From Planococcus lenghuensis (GTDB lineage: Bacteria; Bacillota; Bacilli; Bacillales_A; Planococcaceae), in the NCBI RefSeq assembly GCF_001999905.1, contig NZ_CP019640.1, positions 3,452,001 to 3,516,000 of the forward strand: a stretch of DNA of 64,000 bases, written 5' to 3'. Positions 36,223 to 45,811 of the stretch are shown here, one piece after another. The position numbers and the translations under genes are program-made. The notes beneath the pieces were generated by a model. That model was not told the DNA's origin, searched no databases, and worked only from the letters and a program-made list of their open reading frames with translations. Every line of letters starts with the position of its first letter. The first letter of the stretch is position 1.

Positions 36223-36305
36223 CCGATTACTTTTATCAGTTACACTATAACCCAAAAACCATGATAGGATACTGAAAACTAAGAAAAAAGAGAGAAAGAG
36301 GTTTT

Positions 36306-37424
36306 ATGATGCAAACATTAACGGATACCAAACAAAACCCGACAATTTTCCGGGCTGACCAGGTTGGCAGTCTTCTACGGTCGGATTTGATCAAAAAAGC
36401 GCGCGCACAGAGAGTTGACGGGGAAATTTCTTCCGATCAATTGCGACAAGTCGAGGATCAGGAAATTAGCCGGATCGTTTCGAAACAGAAGGAAATTGGA
36501 CTGCAGGCCGTGACGGACGGCGAGTTCCGCAGAGCCTGGTGGCATTTTGACTTTCTGGAAGACCTGGTTGGCGTAGAGGGTTTTTGGACAGGGAACGGGA
36601 TTCAGTTCCACCAACAGCAAACAAAGTCCCGCGCCATTAAAGTAACAGACAAACTGGACTTCGGAGCTCATCCGATGCTACAGGATTTCAAGTTTCTTCA
36701 TCAAACAGCCGGGGACCATGTGGCGAAATTCACCATTCCAAGCCCGAGCATGCTCCACTTCCGCGGCGAGGTCGATCGGGCGGTTTATCCCGACGACGAA
36801 GAATTCTTCAATGATTTAGCCGAGACGTATAAAAAAGCATTGCAGGCCTTCTATGATGCAGGCTGCCGTTATTTACAGCTGGATGATACCGCCTGGGCCT
36901 ACCTGTGTTCAGAAGAGCAAAAAGCGCAGCTCCGCGCAAAAGGAACGGATCCCGACTACCTCGTCAAAATGTATTTGCAGACGTTGAATAAAGCATTGGC
37001 GGACCGACCCGCCGACTTGAACGTAACCATGCATATTTGCCGCGGGAATTTCCGGTCGACCTGGATTTCTTCCGGTGGCTATGAACCGGTCGCAGAGCAA
37101 TTATTCGGACACCTGAACATCGACGGCTTTTTCCTGGAATATGACAATGACCGCGCAGGCGGGTTTGAACCGCTCCGTTTTGTAAACAGACCCGACCTAA
37201 ACATTGTCCTGGGACTGGTGACATCGAAATTCGGGGAATTGGAAAGCAAAGAAACCATCAAAAGACGAATTGAAGAAGCTACGCAGTACGTCGGTCTGAA
37301 CCAGCTCAGCCTGAGCCCTCAATGCGGGTTTGCCTCCACTGAAGAAGGCAATATACTGACAGAAGAACAGCAGTGGGCGAAGCTTCGGCATGTCGTGGAT
37401 ATCGCCGGGGACGTCTGGAAATAA
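36306..37424 (+). CDS. Cobalamin-independent methionine synthase II-like protein (YxjG/YxjH family)
   Basis: The 372-residue protein is the catalytic barrel of MetE alone: FRADQVGSLLRSDLI at the start, AVTDGEFRRAWWHFDF near residue 65, a metal-site region MHICRGNF near 238 and LSLSPQCGFASTEEGN near 335 with the zinc-ligand cysteine. It lacks the N-terminal half of true MetE. Such proteins transfer methyl groups from varied donors. Its neighbour is an aromatic-acid-type transporter rather than methionine genes, so it may demethylate an imported compound. A second in-frame ATG at 36309 is also possible. Confidence 0.85.
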   Translation: MMQTLTDTKQNPTIFRADQVGSLLRSDLIKKARAQRVDGEISSDQLRQVEDQEISRIVSKQKEIGLQAVTDGEFRRAWWHFDFLEDLVGVEGFWTGNGIQFHQQQTKSRAIKVTDKLDFGAHPMLQDFKFLHQTAGDHVAKFTIPSPSMLHFRGEVDRAVYPDDEEFFNDLAETYKKALQAFYDAGCRYLQLDDTAWAYLCSEEQKAQLRAKGTDPDYLVKMYLQTLNKALADRPADLNVTMHICRGNFRSTWISSGGYEPVAEQLFGHLNIDGFFLEYDNDRAGGFEPLRFVNRPDLNIVLGLVTSKFGELESKETIKRRIEEATQYVGLNQLSLSPQCGFASTEEGNILTEEQQWAKLRHVVDIAGDVWK

Positions 37425-37558
37425 GATCAGGAATGTCACTAAAAGATCTTCCGGCCGGCGATATCCATTCGCGCCGGCTCCTTGCAGGGAATGGCATGCC
37501 GGTCGCTTAACGGAAAGCGAATGCATCACGATAAAAATTTGGGCGGAGGAAAAATGAA

Positions 37559-38938
37559 ATGCGGATTGTACAGACGACGCAGGTTGTAGCGGAAAGCAAA
37601 TTCAATAAATTTCATTTGCTCGTGTTTCTTTGGTGTTTCTTTGCCATTGCTTTTGACGGGTTTGATATTGCGTTGTACGGCATCGGATTGCCGTTGATGA
37701 TGGAAGAATTCAACTTAACGCTTGTAGAAGCAGGAGCGATCGGTAGTTACACGCTCGTCGGAATGATGCTTGGTTCCTTCCTGCTCGGTTCGCTTTCCGA
37801 CGTTGTCGGGCGAAAGAAAATATTGGCGATTTGCATGTTTTTATTCAGCGTATTTTCCCTGTTGGCCGGTTTGGCCCCTAATGCTTTTGTCTTTACAGTG
37901 ATGCGCTTTATCGCGGCGCTCGGAATGGGCGGGCTGATGCCGGCTGTCATTGCCGTCATGACCGAATATTCACCGAAGAAGAACCGGGCCATGATTGTGG
38001 CGGGAATGTATTGCGGCTATTCCATCGGGGCGATTGTTGCTTCGCTGACGGGCATGTACTTGATGGAAAATCTCGGCTGGCGGTTCTTATACTGGCTTGG
38101 GATCATCCCGCTCATCACGCTGCCCTTCTTTCTCAAACAATTCCCGGAATCCCTTTCCTATCATATCGTCCGGGACAACGGCGAAAAAGTGGCGGGCATT
38201 TTAAACAGAATTGATCCTGAGGGAAATTACCAGGCGACCGATGACTATGAATACAAGAGCGTGAAAGAACGGACGAAAGGATTTCCTGCCAAAAAGCTGT
38301 TTTCAGACAACCGGGCTGTCAGCACAATCGCTTTTTGGGTCATGGTGTTCAGCGGCCTTCTTATGATCTACGGGCTGAATACGTGGCTTCCCAAAATCAT
38401 GCAGGGAGCCGGCTATGGCATTACGTCCAGCTTATCCTTCATCCTGGTTTTGGCAGTAGGGCAAATAGCCGGATCCTTGCTGGGCGGTTATTTCGTCGAC
38501 CGGGTCGGGCACCGGAAAGTGCTGCTGTCCATGTATTTCCTGGGAGCTCTCTCTTTTGTCTCACTGAGCATAACGTCTAATCTTCTCCTGTTATATGTAT
38601 TGATCGCGATAGGCGGCGCATGCACAGGAGGCACGCAAAATCTCGTGAATCCGTATATATCCGAATTCTACCCGCAGGAAATCCGTTCAACCGGCTTAAG
38701 TATGGCTGTCGGCATCGGCCGGACCGGCGCAATCGTGGCCCCGTTGATTATCGGTTATCTCCTGGCAACCAACTGGGATCCGCAGAACGCCTTCATCGCA
38801 TTTGCGATTCCAAGCCTGCTTGGCGGCATCGCCCTTTATGTGGTCCAGGAACGGCATGGAAATTTCAACAGGTCCGTAACGCCGCCTGCAGTTTCCAAAG
38901 GGAGCACGTCCTACCATGCAGCGGGTGGTTCCAGATAA
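37559..38938 (+). CDS. MFS transporter, aromatic acid:H+ symporter (AAHS) family
   Basis: The 459-residue protein has 12 predicted membrane helices. It carries the AAHS motif FDGFDIALYGIGLP in the first helix and the MFS loop motif GSLSDVVGRKKIL between helices 2 and 3. AAHS members such as PcaK and BenK import benzoate-type acids; others import different carboxylates. The ATG at 37559 is nine bases after GGAGG. It follows the MetE-like gene by about 130 bases and is probably under the same LysR protein. Confidence 0.88.
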   Translation: MRIVQTTQVVAESKFNKFHLLVFLWCFFAIAFDGFDIALYGIGLPLMMEEFNLTLVEAGAIGSYTLVGMMLGSFLLGSLSDVVGRKKILAICMFLFSVFSLLAGLAPNAFVFTVMRFIAALGMGGLMPAVIAVMTEYSPKKNRAMIVAGMYCGYSIGAIVASLTGMYLMENLGWRFLYWLGIIPLITLPFFLKQFPESLSYHIVRDNGEKVAGILNRIDPEGNYQATDDYEYKSVKERTKGFPAKKLFSDNRAVSTIAFWVMVFSGLLMIYGLNTWLPKIMQGAGYGITSSLSFILVLAVGQIAGSLLGGYFVDRVGHRKVLLSMYFLGALSFVSLSITSNLLLLYVLIAIGGACTGGTQNLVNPYISEFYPQEIRSTGLSMAVGIGRTGAIVAPLIIGYLLATNWDPQNAFIAFAIPSLLGGIALYVVQERHGNFNRSVTPPAVSKGSTSYHAAGGSR

Positions 38939-38985
38939 CCAATGCTGATTCCCGGATCAGCGGGAGATACAGAGAGACGAGCAAC

Positions 38986-39016
38986 AGAAAAAGACACCCC
39001 AAGCGGTGTCTTTTTC
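38986..39016 (+). terminator. Terminator of the AAHS transporter gene
   Basis: AAAAAGACACC-CCAAGC-GGTGTCTTTTT with following T residues, 50 bases past the stop codon. Confidence 0.85.
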
Positions 39017-39121
39017 TTTTTAGCGCTATTCGCTATTTAATGATCCTTTGTCAACGCCGGTTTATTTTTTCCCATTATAGCCGAAATAAAATTCCCCACG
39101 TGTGCTAGTTTGACGGCGGGG

Positions 39122-39149
39122 TGGCCGGATAAATTCCGGCCTTTTTCTT
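39122..39149 (+). terminator. Second plus-strand terminator
   Basis: GGCCGG-ATAAATT-CCGGCC followed by TTTTTCTTT. It lies about 110 bases past the first terminator with no supported gene between; it may be a backup or belong to a lost gene. Confidence 0.7.
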
Positions 39150-39374
39150 TCTGCCATAAGGCTTAACGCACCCGGTAAATGACCATCGTACAGAGGATGA
39201 TCGTAATCAACTGCGCATAGACATGACAAAGCAGACGCTCCAGGTTCATGGATTTGCAGGTTATCAGCTAGAGTATAGATTTTCATGACTTGAGTAGCAG
39301 TTCAATTTACCACCGAACGGCATATAACTGATGAATTCCCTCTGCCTTCACTTGAATCGGCAGATTCATTCTAT

Positions 39375-39474
39375 AAAAAAGCGCCACCTTTCTTTTAATG
39401 ATCAAAAGAAAGCTAGCGCATTTTGATAGGACATTGAAATATTCTGTTTAGTTCCTTAACTTGCTGCTATGGGA
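39375..39474. repeat. Dispersed repeat R3, copy 1 (inverted relative to copy 2)
   Basis: Its reverse complement matches 62657-62760. It contains a hairpin with GCGCCACC and a T/A-rich stem, plus a short frame that begins MIKRK in both copies. In this copy the stem is damaged near GCTAGCGC. Confidence 0.8.
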
Positions 39475-39550
39475 GTAACCCCAAATCAATACAAAGACAA
39501 CCTTAGATAAAGCCAGCAAATTTGAGCCGGTAAATCGGCCACAGCCGCTT

Positions 39551-41241
39551 CTAAATCATATACTCAACCGACTTTTCTCTTTCTTTGATCAATTTCTCAA
39601 GCGAGTTGTGTGCTTGGGCATCAGGGAAACGCTGTTCCCACTCAGCTCGCTGCAACAACTCGCGAATCCCTCCTTTCAGCTGGACCAGCCAAAAATTGGT
39701 GTCTTCCTGGTTATGGTATTTCTTCATCAAATTCTCCAATGCTTCTATACCCATTGTATCGATATCATTCACCCCTGCCATATCGATAATAATATCCAAT
39801 GGTTCTGCCTGGTCTTTTCTTGCTTTTTGTATCTTTCGTTCAACCACTCGATTAAAATAGTCGACATTTGAAAAATGACGCCGTGCATCAACTCGGATGA
39901 TCAAGGTATTCGGCAATAGCTTCGCCTTTGGAAAATGCTCAATGTCTCTATACATTCTACTTTTTTCATCCAAGCCCAATTCAGCTATATAAGGATGCGA
40001 AATCCGGTCGATTAAGATACAGAGCGAAAAACCGACACCGATCAATAAGCCCCACTGAATTCCAACCAATAAAGTTGCCACAAAGGTAACAAGCCACACC
40101 CACCCATCAGAAGGCTTGATTCGCAACATATTCTTGAATGTTCCGATATTGATCAGCCCGAAAACAGCGGAAAGGATAATGGCTGCCAAAACGGTTTTTG
40201 GCAGATAGTAAAAAAGGGGCGTCAAATACGCTAAAGTAAGCAACACACCGAGCGCTGTCACAATAGCAGACACTTGGGACACTGCTCCAGCACGATGATT
40301 GACGGCACTTCTGGAAAAGCTTCCGGTCACCGTATAGGAAGAAAACAAAGAACCGACAGCATTAGCAAAACCGATGGCTCGCAATTCTTTGTTTACATTT
40401 AACGGCGGACTGTCTTTTGCTGCCAATGTTTTTGTAATAGCCAACGATTCCATCATCGCAATCAATGCAATCGTCAATGAGGTCGGAACGAGCATCTGCA
40501 TAGCATATAGATCAACCACCGGAAAAGAAAAATCCGGGAAGCCTTTTGGAACCTCTCCAACAATGCCCACGCCCTTTTCATCCAGGTCAAAGAGCACAAC
40601 CGCTGATATCCCGAGGACCACCACCAGAAACGGAAATGGAAAGCGGGTCGTCAGCTCTCTGCCCCCGATCAAGACAACGAGACTGAGAATCCCAATAAAA
40701 AAGGTCGCAAGGTGAACGCTCCCTAAGTTCATCGTCAGGTCTCGCAGAATCGGATACAACTGGCTTTGGCTGGATAAGCTAATTCCCAGAAAGTTGCCGA
40801 GCTGGCTCAATCCAATAAGAATGGCAACTGCAGATGTGAACCCGCTGATTACGCTCGGGGAAATGAATTTAATAAATGCGCCTGCATTGATCATCCCTAA
40901 TATAATCTGCATAACTCCCACCATCAATGTAAGAAGGATGACGAGTTGCACATATTCTTGGCTTTGTGGCTCAGCAAACTGTGACACTCCGGAAAAATAG
41001 AAGCCATCGCCACCGGACCAACCGCCAAATGACGGGAGGACCCAAGCAGCGCGTAAATAATAAGCGGAATGGTCGAAGCATATAGCCCCATTACCGGAGG
41101 CAGACCCGCAAGCAGCGCATATGCCATCCCCTGCGGCACCAGCATGATAAAAACGAGAAGGCCAGCCATGACATCTCTTTTCAGGAAAGATCGGTTATAG
41201 CCTTCGGGAAGATTTAACAAAGCGAACGATTTGGTAGACAA
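39551..41241 (-). pseudogene. SulP-family anion transporter with frameshift
   Basis: Two frames together make one SulP/STAS protein of about 560 residues. The N-terminal part (from about 41241 to 41000) contains [20 protein letters not shown] and [12 protein letters not shown]. The rest (from about 40990 to 39551) contains the remaining membrane domain and a C-terminal STAS domain (VDARRHFSNVDYF, DIIIDMAGVNDIDTMGIEAL). They are out of frame around 40988-41010, where the conserved VGPVAM segment should run into GVSQFAEPQ. This looks like a small deletion. Sequence error cannot be excluded, because both halves are otherwise intact. Confidence 0.82.
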
Positions 41242-41306
41242 CGTTGCTAGCACCTCTTCCTGCGGAAATTTTAATGACTATCCCTTTTCTTAGTTTATTA
41301 CATTTG

Positions 41307-41370
41307 AAAGAACGTGTCCCTGGGTCAAAAATAATTAGAATTGTTTTTGACCCAGGGACACAAAAAATCA
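41307..41370. repeat. Palindromic repeat R4, copy 1
   Basis: The 64-bp element forms a long hairpin, GTGTCCCTGGGTCAAAAA against TTTTTGACCCAGGGACAC. It differs from copy 2 at 47534 by three bases, all of which keep the stem paired. It lies between sulP and the gene at 41414. Confidence 0.9.
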
Positions 41371-41413
41371 GTCGCATGTACGGTAACAGCATACCAGTCA
41401 GGGAGGGATTATC

Positions 41414-41806
41414 ATGAACAATTCAAACATCATCGATTTCTATACCCGAAAAAACTACAATGAACTAACTTACAGCGACTCAGCTAGATATGATGAACTG
41501 ATCGAATCGCACGGAATTTATTTTGGCATGCTTTGCCACCAAGACGGCGAACAGATGCGCAGGTTGATCGAGGAGCTCAGCGTGCTTTCCGAAAGAATCA
41601 AACAGCAGCACCAAAGGCAGCTGGAAGTGTGGGACCAGTACATGGACATGCTCGGACACTGTCTCGACTATCTCGGAAGTCCGTGTCGCAAGGAGCATTA
41701 TGAACCGCTTGATTTCGATAAGGACTCGTTCTTTGTTGATGAAAACAATAATATGTGTCTATTAAAAGAGAAGTATAATCATTTGCAGAGGGAAGAAGAA
41801 GAATGA
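41414..41806 (+). CDS. Hypothetical 130-residue protein
   Basis: I do not recognise this protein. It is soluble, acidic and helical, with a probable coiled segment MRRLIEELSVLSERIKQQHQ around residues 50-75 and a DFDKDSFFVDENNN region near the end. AGGGAGGG precedes the ATG. A short hairpin directly follows the stop. It lies at the edge of the AT-rich accessory island. Confidence 0.65.
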   Translation: MNNSNIIDFYTRKNYNELTYSDSARYDELIESHGIYFGMLCHQDGEQMRRLIEELSVLSERIKQQHQRQLEVWDQYMDMLGHCLDYLGSPCRKEHYEPLDFDKDSFFVDENNNMCLLKEKYNHLQREEEE

Positions 41807-41808
41807 AA

Positions 41809-41832
41809 GCGGCACTCTCGGGAGGGTGCCGC
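41809..41832 (+). terminator. Hairpin after the 130-residue protein gene
   Basis: GCGGCAC and GTGCCGC form a 7-bp stem immediately after the stop codon. There is no strong T-run. Confidence 0.5.
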
Positions 41833-42144
41833 TACTTCAAAACTAAGGAATATCCGTTTAATATTATTAGTTTGCTTGCATAACTGTCCCTATTCAATGG
41901 CCATATTCACATAATCATTTCGTGATTGGAATAGGTTGGGAAAAAGTTAATCAGCGATTTGCTTTGTTCAACTGTACGGAATCTCTCTTTTGCTTAAAAC
42001 ATAATTCACATGACGGCAAATCGGTTCAAGTTGATTGCAATCTAGCTGTCTCCTTAACATCTCTTGTATCATGACATTTTAGTTATCGCCCTATCTATAC
42101 TTAATTAACTATGAAATTTCTTTGGGCTCGTATAATTTAATTAG
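41833..42144. other. Intergenic stretch without a supported gene
   Basis: AT-rich and without a credible open frame or RNA structure. Confidence 0.55.
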
Positions 42145-42759
42145 TTACGTTGCATCAGTTGACTTGTCATAAACCTGTTCGCTTTCTTTTACTTTCTTCA
42201 CAAAGCAGACAGTATTTAAATCCCCTATTTGAAAATAAGATGTTACCCTTTTCCGATCCTCACTCAGTTTCTTTTTAACTTCTTCAATTATGATTCGGGC
42301 TTTGTTTTCATCCCATTTTTCTAATTCTACTTTTCCTCTTAGATCATCCTTCATTTTTTGCTTTAGTGATGCATATTTTAATCCAGCAGCAGCGGCGAAC
42401 GCCAACCCGATACCTGGAAGCAAGGCTCCTGTTGCAAGTCCCGAAATCGTAACTATAGCTCCTGTCGATAATACCGATGCTCCTTTGATTTTGTTGGCAA
42501 AAGGATATATGGATTCAGGGTCCTTATATTGCTCAGGGTCAATCTTCTCCACTTCTTCTATACGCTTTTGCAATTCATAGGATATGGCTACGAAAAACGC
42601 GTATGCGACAGTTTTCGTCAAGCGTGATGGGTCTTGTTCAATTTTAACTATTGTCGGTCTGCTTACTCCTATCAAGTTCGCTAAATCGTCTTGAGTCAGG
42701 TTTAAAACTTGTCTGATTTCAGCAAATGAGCCACCTAATGACAGAAGGTAGTGATTCAC
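42145..42759 (-). CDS. XRE-family HTH regulator with a hydrophobic C-terminal region
   Basis: The 204-residue protein has an N-terminal HTH (LNLTQDDLANLIGVSRPTIVKIEQD, residues 20-44). A central hydrophobic stretch, about residues 95-128, includes GAIVTISGLATGALLPGIGLA. A charged helical tail follows. The GTG at 42759 has AGGAG upstream. A membrane-associated HTH protein is unusual. It is divergent from a tiny-peptide operon with a glycine-zipper protein, so it may be the repressor or an immunity-like partner of that operon. Confidence 0.7.
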   Translation of the reverse strand: MNHYLLSLGGSFAEIRQVLNLTQDDLANLIGVSRPTIVKIEQDPSRLTKTVAYAFFVAISYELQKRIEEVEKIDPEQYKDPESIYPFANKIKGASVLSTGAIVTISGLATGALLPGIGLAFAAAAGLKYASLKQKMKDDLRGKVELEKWDENKARIIIEEVKKKLSEDRKRVTSYFQIGDLNTVCFVKKVKESEQVYDKSTDAT

Positions 42760-42836
42760 GATTCATCTCTCCTTTTCTTTCTACATTATGTTATCACATA
42801 GTAAACAATTAATAAAAAAATAAATAAATTTATTAT

Positions 42837-42854
42837 ATGTAAAAATATTTACAT
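42837..42854. promoter_or_regulatory. Palindrome between the XRE gene and the peptide operon
   Basis: ATGTAAAAATATTTACAT has 7-bp perfect arms around AATA and lies in the divergent intergenic region, a likely operator for the XRE protein. Confidence 0.5.
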
Positions 42855-42961
42855 AAAATTCAAAAAGGTATATATTTTATATAAGTTGACAAAAGAAGGA
42901 GGGATTGAAAATGTATCTTGATAGCTTAATGATTCTGTTAGAAGAATTTCTTCGATCGATG

Positions 42962-42967
42962 GTAAAC
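42962..42967. repeat. Target-site duplication, left copy
   Basis: GTAAAC directly precedes the transposon's TGTTATTGACG end. The same six bases follow the right end at 45978-45983. Confidence 0.8.
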
Positions 42968-42975
42968 TGTTATTG

Positions 42976-43040
42976 ACGTCTGATTTTGTCTGGAAATTGA
43001 CGGTTCTTTTTGTCCCCAACCTGACGGTTTCTTTGTCCGG
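42976..43040. repeat. Subterminal transposase-binding repeats, left end
   Basis: Blocks of TTTTGTCTGGAAATTGACGG, TTTGTCCCCAACCTGACGG and TTTGTCCGGAAA occur in series. The right end (about 45905-45955) contains the same TTGTCC and TTGACGG blocks on the opposite strand. Confidence 0.65.
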
Positions 43041-43065
43041 AAAAATAGAGAAAAACGAGGGGGAA

Positions 43066-43866
43066 CTAGGCCAGTTCTCCCTCGATCACTTTCTTCACCA
43101 TCCGGTCGTCGATGATGCGATTTCCATTCTGCGCCGCAAACAACAGGCAATGCGTTGCCAGCTTGTTGATGAGGCGCGACGCACCACTCGAATAGCTGAA
43201 CACCTCATCAATCGCGGATTCGCTGAAGATATCCCGTCCGACACCTGAGAAGGAAAGATGTTTGTTCATGTACTGTTCGGTCTCCGCCCGGTCAAGATGA
43301 TGCAGCCGGAATTGGATATCAATCCGCTGGCGGATAGCTGCGAAGGATTGGAGCTGAAGGCGCTCCCACAGTTCGTTCTGCCCGACCATGATCAGCGCCA
43401 TCGGACTCTGGGCATCCATGCGGAAGTTCAGGAGGAACCGCACCTCTTCCAACATCTCCCGGTCGAGTAAGTGGGCTTCATCCACCACACAGACGGGCGT
43501 CAGCTTATGGATGCCTTTCATCAGTTCGATTTCGCGATGCAGTTGCCGCTTGGCATCGCCCCGATAAAACTTGGACTCGAGTCCCAATTGTTCCAACAGC
43601 CCCTTATAGAAATGCCGGGGCGTCAACTTTGAGTCTGACAGATAAAGCAGCTTAAAGCGCGAAGGATCCAGTTGATCCGTAAACCGGCGGATGGCGGTGG
43701 TCTTTCCGAGTCCGCATTCACCGGTCATGACCGCGAAGAGCTGCCGTTCTGCGGCATAGTTCAGCCGGCCAAGGATTTCTTCCAGCTGATTCGATTCGTA
43801 CAATTCGGCGGTCGGGATGTCCCGGGAGAACGGCGTGGCACGCATCTCAAAGAACGATTCAAACAT
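43066..43866 (-). CDS. Transposon AAA ATPase (TniB/ExeA-like)
   Basis: The 266-residue ATPase has Walker A GECGLGKTT near residue 50 and Walker B VCVVDEAHLLD near residue 125, followed by sensor and helical lid regions. In TniA/TniB-type transposons this protein binds target DNA and directs or activates the transposase, like MuB. Its ATG at 43866 overlaps the transposase stop, with AAGGGGG upstream, so the two are coupled. It is complete. Confidence 0.9.
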   Translation of the reverse strand: MFESFFEMRATPFSRDIPTAELYESNQLEEILGRLNYAAERQLFAVMTGECGLGKTTAIRRFTDQLDPSRFKLLYLSDSKLTPRHFYKGLLEQLGLESKFYRGDAKRQLHREIELMKGIHKLTPVCVVDEAHLLDREMLEEVRFLLNFRMDAQSPMALIMVGQNELWERLQLQSFAAIRQRIDIQFRLHHLDRAETEQYMNKHLSFSGVGRDIFSESAIDEVFSYSSGASRLINKLATHCLLFAAQNGNRIIDDRMVKKVIEGELA

Positions 43867-45214
43867 GTTCCGCACCCCCTTTTCCGATGTGACGGAAGCT
43901 CACGGCCGGCACACTCGGTGTCACGGCAGCTGCCTTGCGGTCCGCGTTCACTTTTTTGGCCCCTTGCAGGAGGCGAGATGAACCGGCAGGTTCTTTCGTC
44001 ATCTTTTCCGGTAGCGCTGGTCGCTTCCCAGTCTTCTCGGTGATGACCATTTCCCGCGCTTTCCAGCTATCATAACCTGGATAGTCGACGGTCAGTTCGC
44101 GGGTGTCCTGCGGATCAAACGTAATTTCCACCTTGCAGCCGACAAAGTTGAGACCGACTTCATATTTGCGGTCCTGGAAACTGATGCAGCCCGATTTATC
44201 GACTTTCCGCGTCTCCGCATGCAGGAAGGCATGGGCCAGCTCTTCGGCTGAGACCGAACGGAGCTGGGTCGATTCGTTGCGAAACGCTTCAAATGGCGTC
44301 TTGCCGTCCAGTGCGCTGTGTGGTTTGTGGGCGTAGCGCTCTTTCACCCAGACATCCAACCAGCCGTTCAGTTCATCGACGGTCTTCGGTTCTTCGAGTC
44401 GCACTTCCTGCAGGAACTCGTCAAAGGTTCGATTGAACCGCTCGACCTTGCCGGTCGATTCTGGTGAATAGGGGCGGGCATATAAAAGCCGTGTGCCGAG
44501 CTTGGAACAGGTTCGCGCCATCCATTTGGTGCGATATTGCTTGCCGTTGTCGAAGTAGACGCTCTCCGGTACCCCATGCTTCCGGATGGATTCACGAAAT
44601 GCATCTTCCACGCAGCGCGCATCCAACATCGGATAGAATGCCACATGGAGCGGGAAGCGGGTCGCATCATCCAGGAACGCCACCATGTAGACCTGTTTCT
44701 TCGTCCCGTTTGGCCCGATCGGCAGGTAGGGTCCGTATTTGATATCCGAATGCCAGAGGGCATTCCGACGGCGTTTCTGAAATCGCCGCACGGCGCCCGA
44801 TGTCTCATGATACATTTTCATCTGACGGGCGCTATACCCTTGTTTTGACAGGCGTTCCTGTAACGTGCTGCGCTTCAATTCGCCTTTTGCGACGACACCG
44901 TCCCACTCAAGAATCTGGATAATCGAGGCGATGCTCCGGCTCGGAACCTCTCGTCTCAGGAGGATTGCCTGCTCCACCACGTGATCTTGAAGCTCCCGGG
45001 GAACCGAACGGTATGGTTTCTGCTTCAGCCCTTCAAAGCCTTCCTTCTTGAACTGCGCGACGTAGCGTCGGATGGTGCGTTCGGAGAGGCCGTGCCGCTC
45101 ACAGATTTGCCGGCGGAGCTTTTGCAGTTCCTGGGCATCCAACTTTTCATTCAATAGAGGCGCAATCATCTGAAACCGATGGGTTGCGAGTTCTTCCGCT
45201 TTTGTCCTTGCCAC
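43859..45214 (-). CDS. DDE transposase (TniA-like, rve domain)
   Basis: About 451 residues. The N-terminus has an HTH region (CERHGLSERTIRRYVAQFKK). The integrase core shows the DDE triad: Asp in WHSDIKYGPY, Asp in VYFDNGKQYRT and Glu in YSPESTGKVERFN. A Mu-type C-terminal beta-domain follows. It catalyses strand transfer of the element. The GTG at 45214 lies eight bases after AAGGAG and is preferred to a GTG at 45223. The coding sequence is complete, so the element may be active. Confidence 0.9.
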   Translation of the reverse strand: MARTKAEELATHRFQMIAPLLNEKLDAQELQKLRRQICERHGLSERTIRRYVAQFKKEGFEGLKQKPYRSVPRELQDHVVEQAILLRREVPSRSIASIIQILEWDGVVAKGELKRSTLQERLSKQGYSARQMKMYHETSGAVRRFQKRRRNALWHSDIKYGPYLPIGPNGTKKQVYMVAFLDDATRFPLHVAFYPMLDARCVEDAFRESIRKHGVPESVYFDNGKQYRTKWMARTCSKLGTRLLYARPYSPESTGKVERFNRTFDEFLQEVRLEEPKTVDELNGWLDVWVKERYAHKPHSALDGKTPFEAFRNESTQLRSVSAEELAHAFLHAETRKVDKSGCISFQDRKYEVGLNFVGCKVEITFDPQDTRELTVDYPGYDSWKAREMVITEKTGKRPALPEKMTKEPAGSSRLLQGAKKVNADRKAAAVTPSVPAVSFRHIGKGGAEHV

Positions 45215-45253
45215 TTTCAACACTCCTTCTTGTTCGGATAGTTGAAGTGTAAT

Positions 45254-45766
45254 TCACGGACTGTTGGACAAAAAGGCAGAACGGGTATGTATCCAAAAAT
45301 GATGGTTGGCAACCGGGCGGACAATCTTTGCCAGCCATCCGCCTTCTGCACCAAACCATTGTCCAATTCGCTCATGCGCAGGCAGCTTCCGACTGGACAG
45401 GTCGATCGCTGAGGTCTCATTTTCCCGGAACTGGATGAAGAGAGATTGAAGGATAAAGAGCCAGTAATCGATCAGATCAAAGAACCAATACCGCCAACGA
45501 TAAAGGGTCGATTCATCAGCTGCCACCGTCAGGTGGCCAGTGGGGCGGGTCGCCTCCTCGATGACATCCGCACCGTATCGTTTATAGGGCACAATCACAT
45601 CCGGTAATTCATGATGGATCTTTTCACATCCCCTGCAGCGCAACCGTCTAATGATGAATGTACGGGATTCACCGCTGTCTTCTCTTACTTTCCGTTCTCT
45701 GGAGCCAATGACCTTGTACGCTGTATGACTGCAACAGGGACAAGGAACCTTTTCTGCACACCTAAT
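45254..45766 (-). CDS. DUF6431-type zinc-ribbon protein carried by the transposon
   Basis: The frame encodes about 170 residues with CPCC near the start, then RRLRCRGCEKIHHELPDVIV, matching the DUF6431 zinc-ribbon pattern seen with transposons of this kind. The start is odd. The frame has no ATG, GTG or TTG before CPCC, only an ATT at 45766. An ATG at 45789 lies in a neighbouring frame, separated by a run of six T (45767-45772). Slippage there, a lost base or a rare start are possible. Function is unknown. Confidence 0.65.
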   Translation of the reverse strand: MRCAEKVPCPCCSHTAYKVIGSRERKVREDSGESRTFIIRRLRCRGCEKIHHELPDVIVPYKRYGADVIEEATRPTGHLTVAADESTLYRWRYWFFDLIDYWLFILQSLFIQFRENETSAIDLSSRKLPAHERIGQWFGAEGGWLAKIVRPVANHHFWIHTRSAFLSNSP

Positions 45767-45796
45767 AAAAAACGCCTTTCGAGGTGCATTCTTCTA

Positions 45797-45805
45797 TGTT
45801 ATAAT
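45797..45805 (+). promoter_or_regulatory. Extended -10 promoter driving the transposon RNA
   Basis: TGTTATAAT is an extended -10 element (TGnTATAAT). No good -35 box is present, as is common for extended -10 promoters. It faces the structured RNA at 45833. Confidence 0.5.
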
Positions 45806-45811
45806 GAGAGA

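Noticed and set aside
39062-39286. 74-residue minus-strand frame
   Set aside because: No ribosome site, and a strong plus-strand terminator lies inside it.
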